Origin: JBOGUF01 sp050696075
GTDB taxonomy: Bacteria; Chloroflexota; Chloroflexia; Thermomicrobiales; UBA6265
NCBI GenBank assembly: GCA_050696075.1
Contig: JBOGUF010000212.1
Location: 1-17,551 of the forward strand
Reading direction: 5' to 3'
Length of the DNA: 17,551 bases
The first letter of the stretch is position 1; each line of letters opens with the position of its first letter. The notes under the pieces were generated by a model. It saw only the letters and a list, made by a program, of their open reading frames with translations. It had not been told where the DNA came from and searched no databases. The position numbers and the translations under genes are program-made. This document shows positions 1-6,703 of the stretch, in pieces.

Positions 1-1394
1 ATGTAGAGACCAACGTTCTCGACGCTGTCGTGGACATTGATCGCGAACTCCTCGGCCGTCAGATCGGCGACCGTCACCGGCACCGTCGTCACGCTCGATC
101 CGTCCTCGGCCACCGACTCCAGCGGGAACGCCGGGTTCGGATCGAGGTTCTCGCAGGTGCCCTGGTGGATGTGGGCCGGGTGCCCACCGGTCGCACCCGC
201 GAGCTGAAGAGTGACCTCGGTCCCCTCGCCGCTCGGCTCCAGGGTCGCGGTGCCGGAGATGCCGGAGGCGTTCAGCTCACCCAAATCAATCGTGACCTGA
301 TCGTCCGCGGCCTCGACCTCCGCCTCGGGCGCCGGTTCGCCGATCGTCGCCGTGCGCGCCACGATGTCGAGCGTCGCCCGCGGCTCGGTCGGATCGCTCA
401 GCGTGCCGAGACCCGTCAGCGTGACTCCGTGACGCTGCCCGACCTGTCCGAGTTGGAAGGCGCTGCCGTCGACGGTGAAGGACTCCGCGCTCGTCAGCGT
501 GAAGGCGCCCGAGCCATCGGCGATCCCCTCCTGCGGCGCATAAACCGAGATCGTGCTGCGGAACGTCAGATCTGCCTCGGCAATCTCGTCGCCGCTGAGG
601 AACGATTCCGGCGCGGCAAAGGACGCGCCCGCCGCCTCGTTGAAGAAGAATTGGAGCGACCCTTCCGCCGAGACGGCGAAAATGCGCTCCGCCAGAACGA
701 AGCGGTTGAGCATCGTCGCCGAGCCGAAGACGGTGAAGCGCGCGGTCGATTCGTTCCAGTTCGCCGGGTCGGGATCGGAGAAGAGGGAGGCGGTCTCCAT
801 CCCCTCGACATGATTTACATAGCCAAAGAGCGAGAAGTCGCCGCCGCGCTGATCGATCTGGCCCATAATCCAGATCGCGGCGCCGCCATCGACGCTGACG
901 CCGACGATCGTCGGCTCGCCCGTCGCGACCGGCGCTTCCACCGGTGGCACCGGGCTCGCCGCCGGGGCGGTTTCCTCGGTCTCTTCCGCCTCGGCTTCTT
1001 CGTCGACCTCTTCCTCAGTTTCCTCGGTCACCTCTTCTTCCGCTTCCTCCGCGGCGGCGATCACCTCGATCGCGGCCGTCATCCGAGGGTGGATGGTGCA
1101 GAGGTAGGGAAAGGAGCCTTCTTCATCAAACGTGAAGGAGAAGGTACCGCCCGGATCGATGACCCCGGAGTCGAAGCGACCGTCCTCGGCGGTGACCGTG
1201 TGAGGCGCGGAGTCATTGTTCGTCCAGGTGACGGTCGTGCCGACCGTGACTTCGAGCGATCCGGGATCGAACGCGAAATCGAGGATGTTGACCGCGATCT
1301 CTTCGCCCTGGGCCTCGATCGTTCCCGGCCGCACGAGCGGCACGGCCAGTGCCATGATCCACAGTAACGGAACGACGAAGAGCAACCGCCGCAT
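1..1394 (-). CDS. Secreted cupredoxin (plastocyanin/amicyanin-like) with C-terminal CHRD-like domain, 3' end cut by window edge
   Basis: The frame stays open from an ATG at 1394 to base 1 (464 codons, no stop), so the C-terminus is missing. Residues 3-28 form a signal peptide with probable cleavage after the Ala of IEA-Q, so the protein acts outside the membrane. Residues 31-112 are a type-I copper domain with an amicyanin-like ligand set: His65 (APHTV), then Cys99, His102 and Met105 in CTIHPRM. Residues 115-142 are a Glu/Thr-rich linker. A beta-rich middle part (about 160-350) is not recognised. The end carries HPAHIHQGTC (His408, His410, Cys414), like CHRD-type domains. An AAGGAGGGAG ribosome site lies 4 nt upstream of the ATG. 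A role in electron transfer or copper handling follows from the family; the redox partner is unknown. It lies downstream of fumC on the same strand, 188 nt away, with no clear promoter seen between them. Confidence 0.85.
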   Translation of the reverse strand, partial: MRRLLFVVPLLWIMALAVPLVRPGTIEAQGEEIAVNILDFAFDPGSLEVTVGTTVTWTNNDSAPHTVTAEDGRFDSGVIDPGGTFSFTFDEEGSFPYLCTIHPRMTAAIEVIAAAEEAEEEVTEETEEEVDEEAEAEETEETAPAASPVPPVEAPVATGEPTIVGVSVDGGAAIWIMGQIDQRGGDFSLFGYVNHVEGMETASLFSDPDPANWNESTARFTVFGSATMLNRFVLAERIFAVSAEGSLQFFFNEAAGASFAAPESFLSGDEIAEADLTFRSTISVYAPQEGIADGSGAFTLTSAESFTVDGSAFQLGQVGQRHGVTLTGLGTLSDPTEPRATLDIVARTATIGEPAPEAEVEAADDQVTIDLGELNASGISGTATLEPSGEGTEVTLQLAGATGGHPAHIHQGTCENLDPNPAFPLESVAEDGSSVTTVPVTVADLTAEEFAINVHDSVENVGLY

Positions 1395-1398
1395 ATTT

Positions 1399-1408
1399 CT
1401 CCCTCCTT
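1399..1408 (-). promoter_or_regulatory. Strong ribosome binding site of the cupredoxin gene
   Basis: On the minus strand AAGGAGGGAG precedes the ATG at 1394 by 4 nt. It fixes the start of a gene that has no stop codon in the window. Confidence 0.75.
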
Positions 1409-1573
1409 GAGGCGCAAACACCAGGCATCCTTCATTGCCGGCGGCCACGCGCTGCCGGCCTTGGATACCTTGATTCTGCGCCCCGCATTGGGACAACGCA
1501 TCGGCAAGATCACCGATTCGCGCACGGCAATGCGGCTAGGCAAGTCGCCAGGAGAGTCACTAACTCCGGCGCG

Positions 1574-1591
1574 GGCGGCAGATCAGCCGCC
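1574..1591 (-). terminator. Possible hairpin at the fumC stop codon
   Basis: GGCGGC and GCCGCC arms (6 bp) enclose a 6-nt loop that contains the fumC stop codon. There is no T-tract after it, so it is at best a weak or factor-assisted terminator, or simply a by-product of the Gly-rich C-terminal codons. Confidence 0.25.
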
Positions 1592-3022
1592 GGACCCGCC
1601 GCCTTTGATGCCGCCCCGCGTCAGTTCAGCAGGGTCGAGCAGGCGGTCGAGGTCCGCCGGCGAGAGGTCGGTCATCTCGGCGGCGATTTCCTTGACCCGG
1701 CGCCCTTCGGCGTAGGCCCGCTTGGCGATCTTCGCCCCGAGCTCGTAGCCGATGATCGGGTTGAGCGCGGTGACCATGATCGGGTTCTTCTCGACCAGAT
1801 CGGCGATCCGCGGCTCGTTGACCGAGAAACCGGCAATCGCCTTGTCGGCCAGCACCCGCGAGATCGTCGACAGCAACTCGATCGCCTGGAGTAGGTTATG
1901 AGCGATCACCGGCAGCATCACGTTCAACTCGAAGTTGCCGTGCTGGGCGCCGACCGTTACCGCCGCGTCGTTCCCGATCACTTGAGCGCAGACCATCATC
2001 GTCGCCTCGCAGATGACCGGGTTGATCTTCCCCGGCATGATCGACGAACCAGGCTGCAACGCCGGGAGCACGATCTCGGCGTACCCCGCTTGCGGACCGC
2101 TGTTCATCAGCCGCAGATCGTTGGCGATCTTCATCAACCCGACCGCGTATGCCTTGAGCTGGCCGCTCAGTTCAGCGGCGGTGTCCTGCGACGCCTGCGC
2201 CGCGAAGTGATTCTCCGCCTCGACGAAGGGGAGGCCGGTCCGCTCGGCAAGGCGCGCCGCCACACGCCCCCCGAACTCCGGGTGGGCGTTGATGCCGGTG
2301 CCGACCGCCGTGCCGCCGATCGCGAGCTGCGCCAGGCGCGGCAGCGTTGCCTCGATTCGCGCCCGCGCCGGCGCCACCTGGGCCGCCCAGCCGCCGACCT
2401 CCTGCCCGAGGCGGACCGGCGTGGCGTCCATCAGGTGGGTGCGCCCAGTCTTGACAACCGCGTCTGTCTCGGCCGCCTTCCGCTCCAACGTCTCCTGGAG
2501 ATGCGCCATCGCCGGCAGCAGCCGCTCGGCGAGGTCGAGGTAGGCCGCGACATGGATCGCCGCCGGGATGACGTCGTTGCTGCTTTGGCACATGTTGACG
2601 TCGTCGTTGGGGTGGATCTGGTTCCCGCCGCCAGCGAGCTGGGACGCCCGGCTGGCGATCACCTCATTGGCGTTCATGTTGGTCGAGGTGGCGGAGCCGG
2701 TCTGGAAGATGTCGATCGGGAACTCGCCATCCCAGCGCCCCGCGGCGACCTCCTCGGCCGCCGCCACGATCAGTCGCGCTGGCTCGCCGTCGAGCAGTCC
2801 CAGCCCAGCGTTGACTTCCGCCGCGGCGAGCTTGATCAGGCCCAGGGCGCGGAGGAAGGCGCGCGAGAAGCGGATACCACTGATCGGAAAGTTCTCGACC
2901 GCCCGCGCCGTTGCCGCCCCATACAGCGCGTCCGCTGGCACGCGCATCTCGCCCATACTGTCCCGCTCAGTCCGGAATCGTGGGGCCGCCATCACACCCG
3001 TTGCGTCCGCTACATCCGCCAT
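1583..3022 (-). CDS. fumC: Class II fumarate hydratase (fumarase C)
   Basis: Reversible hydration of fumarate to L-malate in the cytoplasmic TCA cycle; class II enzymes are iron-free homotetramers. The 479-aa protein has all family landmarks: DSMGEMRVPADALYGA (21-36), the HPNDDVNMCQSSND segment (137-150), the GRTHLMDATP segment with the catalytic His (196), and the superfamily signature GSSIMPGKINP (325-335) followed by CEATMMVCAQVIGND. That last stretch fits fumarase better than aspartase or argininosuccinate lyase. The ATG at 3022 has AAGGAG 14 nt upstream, which is rather far; the ATG at 2992 would give a more typical N-terminus but has no clear ribosome site. The C-terminus ends in an unusual Gly-rich tail (GGIKGGGSGG). 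It is transcribed towards the cupredoxin gene and away from the small Cys4 gene. Confidence 0.95.
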   Translation of the reverse strand: MADVADATGVMAAPRFRTERDSMGEMRVPADALYGAATARAVENFPISGIRFSRAFLRALGLIKLAAAEVNAGLGLLDGEPARLIVAAAEEVAAGRWDGEFPIDIFQTGSATSTNMNANEVIASRASQLAGGGNQIHPNDDVNMCQSSNDVIPAAIHVAAYLDLAERLLPAMAHLQETLERKAAETDAVVKTGRTHLMDATPVRLGQEVGGWAAQVAPARARIEATLPRLAQLAIGGTAVGTGINAHPEFGGRVAARLAERTGLPFVEAENHFAAQASQDTAAELSGQLKAYAVGLMKIANDLRLMNSGPQAGYAEIVLPALQPGSSIMPGKINPVICEATMMVCAQVIGNDAAVTVGAQHGNFELNVMLPVIAHNLLQAIELLSTISRVLADKAIAGFSVNEPRIADLVEKNPIMVTALNPIIGYELGAKIAKRAYAEGRRVKEIAAEMTDLSPADLDRLLDPAELTRGGIKGGGSGG

Positions 3023-3069
3023 GTCGTGCCTCGCATCTCCTTACGAAGGAAGGTTCACATGCCGGTCGG

Positions 3070-3075
3070 ATTGTA
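3070..3075 (-). promoter_or_regulatory. Weak -10 candidate for fumC
   Basis: TACAAT on the minus strand lies about 48 nt upstream of the fumC ATG. No matching -35 hexamer is seen at 16-18 nt. Only the position and the -10 match support it. Confidence 0.25.
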
Positions 3076-3382
3076 CCCACCCCGCGCCGGCGGTGTTGCG
3101 CGCCACGACCCACCCCGTCGTACAGATGAGCGCCTCGACGCCGGCATCGACCGTGTGGTTGACTGAGCGCCCACGCGGACGTGGTCAGCTTGGGCGCGGC
3201 AGCGCCGGGGTTGTCGTCCCGATCGTCACCAGTCTTGCGCACAATTTCCTTTGCCTGGTGATCACCGAACGATGTTGTCGCCATCAACGAAACGTAGGCA
3301 ATTCACGTCGATAACCACACGAATTTAGGCAATCTTCATCGGCATTTTCGCGGAATCGTCACATTCTGTAAAGTTGGGGGTA

Positions 3383-3411
3383 TTGACTCAGGAACAACCG
3401 CGGAGTAGGAT
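3383..3411 (+). promoter_or_regulatory. Sigma70-type promoter for the small Cys4 gene
   Basis: TTGACT (3383-3388), a 17-nt spacer and TAGGAT (3406-3411) form a near-consensus housekeeping promoter. Transcription would start near 3418 and leave a leader of about 200 nt before the GTG at 3620. Upstream, TAGGCAAT occurs twice, 31 bp apart (3295 and 3326). Confidence 0.6.
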
Positions 3412-3550
3412 TTGTCCGCAAACGCCAGCGCACGGCGACCGAACCCGGCGGTGTTCCATGACCGGGGGCGTGGCTTCGTTTGCGCTCACTACCGCAACCG
3501 CATCTGACACGAGGCCGCTTGGCGCGATGGGGCACGCTGCGGCATCGTCA

Positions 3551-3592
3551 AGATTCCAAGAACCAAGCACCGAGGACCATCATCCAGGACGA
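3551..3592 (+). repeat. 7-nt-period degenerate array, loosely AAGNACC
   Basis: Six consecutive 7-nt blocks, four of which end in ACC or TCC after a purine-rich start (AAGAACC, AAGCACC, GAGGACC and so on). The array lies in the leader of the gene at 3620, about 30 nt before its start codon. It is one of several arrays in this window with the same period but different unit sequences. Confidence 0.5.
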
Positions 3593-3619
3593 TTGCGTCG
3601 ACGGAATGGGGGGGAAGGC

Positions 3620-4084
3620 GTGAGCTACCGACAGTGCAGCAATTGTGGCTATTTCTCGCCGGGATGGGACGGATTTCTCCCCGGATCGAAAGCCTTCACT
3701 GGTCGGTGTCTTCACCCCGCGCGCCAACTGCCGTCCAATCCGCAACCATGGGTGCGCGAACGGGAGTTGCCATGCCGCCTGAAATGGGACGAGGACCTCT
3801 TCGAACTGCGCAATCGCGGCGACGATCGCCTTCTCGACGTGCGCACCCTCGATCCCGACGGTCCTCGCTCCGGCCCAATTGGCTCTCCCCGCAACGTCTT
3901 ACAGCGCCTGCTCATCCTGAGCGACCTGCCAACCACTCCCGCCATCCGCGAGGAACTCATCAACCAGGAACTCGCCTCAAGCTTCGCGGACGAGACCGGA
4001 CACGCGCCCGCGTCCGCGGCAGACACGGTCCTGTCGTTACAGCGATCGGACCTTCTGCAACGGTTCTGGCGCCGCCAGCCGTAG
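3620..4084 (+). CDS. Small four-cysteine protein of unknown function
   Basis: I do not recognise this 154-aa protein. It starts at a GTG directly preceded by a GGGGGGAAGG ribosome site; the frame is open further upstream but without a better start. The N-terminal third has C6xxC9GYFSPGWDGF, C30 (in CLHP) and C52, a spacing that could bind zinc or an Fe-S centre like a small treble-clef or rubredoxin-like knuckle. The rest is charged and probably helical, with LLILSDLPTTPAIREELINQELASSFAD near residues 95-125, and there is no signal peptide or membrane segment. It is the only plus-strand gene in the window and has its own promoter (3383-3411). It converges on the PPOX gene with 54 nt between the stop codons. 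Metal binding is inferred from Cys spacing only. Confidence 0.65.
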   Translation: MSYRQCSNCGYFSPGWDGFLPGSKAFTGRCLHPARQLPSNPQPWVRERELPCRLKWDEDLFELRNRGDDRLLDVRTLDPDGPRSGPIGSPRNVLQRLLILSDLPTTPAIREELINQELASSFADETGHAPASAADTVLSLQRSDLLQRFWRRQP

Positions 4085-4103
4085 CATCATCGCGGACCAA
4101 CGT

Positions 4104-4138
4104 TCGAAACGCCCAACACCGGACACCGAACGACCAAC
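4104..4138 (-). repeat. 7-nt-period array (GTTCGGT-like) directly after the PPOX stop codon
   Basis: Read on the minus strand, five heptamers start at the first base after the TAG: GTTGGTC, GTTCGGT, GTCCGGT, GTTGGGC and GTTTCGA. All begin with GT and most are one or two changes from GTTCGGT. The array fills most of the gap between the two convergent genes, and no conventional terminator is seen there. Confidence 0.55.
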
Positions 4139-4552
4139 CTATCCCATTTGGGTCGTGTGCTCGGGCGCGACGACCACGACCACGCGCTGATCCCGCGGAT
4201 CGTGCCATTGGTACTTCTCGACCCCAACGTACTTTTGTGCCATCGCATTGATGAAGTCGAGCTCCGGGTCGGGATCGACCCGAACGACCTTTCCCCGGAT
4301 CTCGAGGTAGCGAAACGGGTTCTCAGGATCGACAATCGCGAGCGCGACCCGCGGGTCGCGCTCGACGTTCCTGATCTTCTGTCGAGTTGTCGTCTGACTA
4401 AAGCTCAGATGCTGCCCATCCCAGCCAAACCAAACCGGGTTGACCTGTGGTTCCCCTTTCGGGCCAATCGTGGCGACGTACGCCAGCGCCTTCGACTCCA
4501 GCAAATCGGCGTGCGTCGCCGGAATCACCGTTTGCTCACCATTCGTTGCCAT
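4139..4552 (-). CDS. PPOX-class F420- or FMN-dependent enzyme (Rv1155-like split-barrel family)
   Basis: This 137-aa protein has the pyridoxamine-5'-phosphate-oxidase-like split-barrel fold. LAYVATIGPKGEPQVNPVWFGWDG (23-46), RQKIRNVERDPRVALAIVDPENPFRYLEIRGKV (57-89) and a C-terminal DPRDQRVVVVV strand follow the short PPOX family often annotated as F420-dependent. Members bind F420, FMN or biliverdin, and the sequence alone does not settle which. The ATG at 4552 was chosen over the longer frame (ATG at 4630) because GGAAGGGAG lies 11 nt upstream and residue 1 then fits the family. The longer start would sit only about 12 nt from the predicted transcription start and lacks a ribosome site. It is a monocistronic gene with a strong promoter at 4650-4679. 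Confidence 0.85.
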   Translation of the reverse strand: MATNGEQTVIPATHADLLESKALAYVATIGPKGEPQVNPVWFGWDGQHLSFSQTTTRQKIRNVERDPRVALAIVDPENPFRYLEIRGKVVRVDPDPELDFINAMAQKYVGVEKYQWHDPRDQRVVVVVAPEHTTQMG

Positions 4553-4649
4553 GCTGGCGTGGACTCCCTTCCTCATCGTTGCACCGTCGCCCGCTCCTCT
4601 TCGCGGCGACGATGCCGCGACTGACTCCATCTTCGGGCGTTACTAATGA

Positions 4650-4679
4650 ATCATAAGTGTATTGCCTGAAATTAGTCAA
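4650..4679 (-). promoter_or_regulatory. Near-consensus sigma70-type promoter for the PPOX gene
   Basis: On the minus strand TTGACT (4674-4679), an 18-nt spacer and TATGAT (4650-4655) lie in an AT-rich island within GC-rich DNA. The predicted leader to the ATG at 4552 is about 90 nt. Confidence 0.7.
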
Positions 4680-4739
4680 TGCCGACGCGTCGCTGGCAAC
4701 GTGCGGCGTCACCGCGCCCTGGCCAATCAGTGACGTATC

Positions 4740-6572
4740 CTACGCGCCCGCTAGCACCGGGACAAACCCCTCGCCTGGCCGGTAGTCGGGGGATTGGTGG
4801 CGGAAGTAGGTGTTGTAGAGGCCGGCGTACTCGCCGCCGCGCAGCATCAGCGCGTCGTGATTTCCTTCCTCGACGATCTTGCCCTGGCGGAGCACGATGA
4901 TGCGGTCGGCGTGGCGGATCGTGACCAGGCGGTGGGCGATCACGATCGCGGTCCGGCCGGCCAGCACCTCGTCAAGCCCTTCCTGGATGAACTCCTCGGT
5001 TAGCGGATCGACGCTCGCCGTCGCCTCATCGAGAATTACAATCGCCGCATCTTGCACCAGGATGCGGCCGAGCGCGACGAGTTGCCGCTGCCCCATCGAG
5101 AGCCCTCGACCCTGTTCGCCGACCTCAGTCTGCAAGCCGTTCGTCAGCGCGTCGATCCAGTCGCCCCCGGCAATCCGCCGCGCCGCCAGCTCCACCTCGG
5201 CGTCGGTCGCTTCGGGTCGTGGATAGCGGATGTTGTCGGCCACCGTGCCGGAGAAGAGGAACGGCACTTGCGGCACCACGCCAAGCCGCTGCCGGTACCG
5301 CTCCAGGTCCAATGAACGGATGTCGCGGTTGTCGATCAGGATCTGACCGTCCTGGAACTCGTAGAAGCGGGCGACCAGTTTGCCCAGGGTCGACTTGCCG
5401 GCCCCGGTGTGCCCGACCAGCGCCACCGTCTCGCCCGCCGCGATCGTCAGGTCGAAGTCGCGCAGAACCAGATGTTTATCGCTGTAGCCGAAGTCGACGT
5501 CGCGGAACTCGATCCTCCCGCGCACGGCGCCGGGGTCCTGGCGCTCGTTCTGGACGACCCGCGGCGTGGCGTCGATCAGAGCGAAGACGCGCTCCGCCGC
5601 CGAGAGTCCTTGCTGGAACTGGCTCCAGAAGCTAGCGATGCTGGTCAGCGGAAACCAGAAGAGCGCGACCGCCTGCAAAAAGAGGTACCAGTCCCCTGCT
5701 GAGACGTCACCGGAGAGCACGCTCAGCCCGCCGACGTAGACGAGCAAAACCGTACCCAACCCGGATACGGTGAAGAGGAGCGGGAAGATGCTGCTGAAGA
5801 CGAGCCCTTGGCGGACGGTCACGCGGTAAGCGGTGTCGTTGACCTCTCCGAACTCACCATAGATCGTCTCTTCCTGGCGAAAGTTCTTGGCGACCGCGAT
5901 CCCGCGCATCGTCTCCTGGACGGTTGTGTTCACCGTCGCCAGCGCCCGCTGCGACCGCCGCGTACTCTCGCGGGCGATCTTGCGGAAGCCGAGCGCCATC
6001 GCGACCACGACTGGCGCGACCGTGATCGCCAGCAACGCCAGCCGCACATCCCGCGCGAAGAGGACCGCGGTGACGATCACGACGAGCAAGACCTGGCTCA
6101 CCAGGTTGAGCGTCAGCGTCACCGTATTGGCAAAATCCTCCGAGTCGGAGGTGACGCGACTGACGATCTTGCCCGACGGATTCTCGTCGTAGAAAGAGAG
6201 GTCGCGCTCCATCACCGCCTTGAAGGCGTCGAGCCGCAGGCGCAGCACGACGTCGCCGACAACCCGCGCCGTCAGCGACTGCCGGACGTAGTTGAAGCCC
6301 CAGGAGAACGCGCCCGCGACCAGGATCGCGATCACGACGAGCCAGATCGCGCGGTCGATTCCACCGTCGTTGTCGGTCAGCCGGTCGAGCCCGATGGCGA
6401 TCAGCAACGGCAACGCCGAGTCCATGAGCGAGTTGAGGACGACCATGCCGGAAATAAGCAGCATCGTCCCGGCCCGCGGCCGGAAGAACTCGACGATCCG
6501 CCGGACCAGTTCTCGATCGCCGTACGTCCGGTCGTACGACTCGGCGTCGAGCCCTTCCATGATGAAGCCCAC
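4740..6572 (-). CDS. ABC exporter half-transporter A (consensus catalytic Glu, degenerate LSMGQ signature)
   Basis: 610-aa TMD-NBD exporter subunit of the MdlAB/BmrCD-like type. Membrane segments run through about residues 35-315. The ATPase domain follows: Walker A GHTGAGKST (387-395), Q-loop Gln435, signature LSMGQRQ (491-497), Walker B IVILDE with catalytic Glu516, and switch His547. The third signature position is Met instead of Gly, as in partners of degenerate ATPase sites. The start is a GTG with AAGGAG 6 nt upstream; the ATG four codons later is less well placed. It lies 71 nt downstream of the second half-transporter on the same strand, so the two probably form a heterodimer. The exported substrate cannot be read from the sequence. 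Confidence 0.93.
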   Translation of the reverse strand: MGFIMEGLDAESYDRTYGDRELVRRIVEFFRPRAGTMLLISGMVVLNSLMDSALPLLIAIGLDRLTDNDGGIDRAIWLVVIAILVAGAFSWGFNYVRQSLTARVVGDVVLRLRLDAFKAVMERDLSFYDENPSGKIVSRVTSDSEDFANTVTLTLNLVSQVLLVVIVTAVLFARDVRLALLAITVAPVVVAMALGFRKIARESTRRSQRALATVNTTVQETMRGIAVAKNFRQEETIYGEFGEVNDTAYRVTVRQGLVFSSIFPLLFTVSGLGTVLLVYVGGLSVLSGDVSAGDWYLFLQAVALFWFPLTSIASFWSQFQQGLSAAERVFALIDATPRVVQNERQDPGAVRGRIEFRDVDFGYSDKHLVLRDFDLTIAAGETVALVGHTGAGKSTLGKLVARFYEFQDGQILIDNRDIRSLDLERYRQRLGVVPQVPFLFSGTVADNIRYPRPEATDAEVELAARRIAGGDWIDALTNGLQTEVGEQGRGLSMGQRQLVALGRILVQDAAIVILDEATASVDPLTEEFIQEGLDEVLAGRTAIVIAHRLVTIRHADRIIVLRQGKIVEEGNHDALMLRGGEYAGLYNTYFRHQSPDYRPGEGFVPVLAGA

Positions 6573-6590
6573 GTCGTTCTCCTTCGAAGA

Positions 6591-6703
6591 CGACAGGCGA
6601 CGGGCGACAGGTCAGCTCACCGCTGGGTGTGCTCGCGGCCGACTCACTCGCGTGCGCCGACCAATGCCGGCTCCACTTGTCGCCTGTCGCCCGTCGCCTG
6701 TCG
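6591..6703 (-). repeat. 21-bp perfect inverted repeat at the half-transporter junction
   Basis: Arm 6591-6611 is the exact reverse complement of arm 6683-6703, with a 71-nt loop. The arms are themselves 7-nt-period arrays (CGACAGG, CGACGGG, CGACAGG). The upstream arm lies in the last codons of half-transporter B, the loop contains its stop codon (6644-6646), and the second arm ends 6 nt before the ribosome site of half-transporter A. In mRNA it could form a long GC-rich hairpin. Confidence 0.75.

Larger units (their letters stand above)
3023..3619. other. 597-bp stretch without a gene, between fumC and the plus-strand Cys4 gene
   Basis: It holds the fumC leader, a relatively AT-rich patch at about 3240-3385, a promoter candidate for the plus-strand gene at 3383-3411 and a roughly 200-nt leader to the GTG at 3620. 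The leader contains a 7-nt-period array (3551-3592). Open frames here have Arg/Pro/Ala-rich, shadow-like composition and no convincing start sites, so I see no gene. The frame of the downstream gene stays open back to 3374, but that extension has no ribosome site. Confidence 0.7.

Noticed and set aside
30..1367. 445-aa plus-strand open frame at the left end
   Set aside because: Arg/Asp-rich antisense of the cupredoxin gene, whose minus-strand frame has a signal peptide, copper ligands and a strong ribosome site.
1437..1459. GCCGGC pair around an 11-nt loop between fumC and the cupredoxin gene
   Set aside because: A 6-bp palindromic word that is common in GC-rich DNA, with no T-tract and no other support.
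1898..3166. 422-aa plus-strand open frame
   Set aside because: Antisense to fumC, which is unmistakable on the minus strand.
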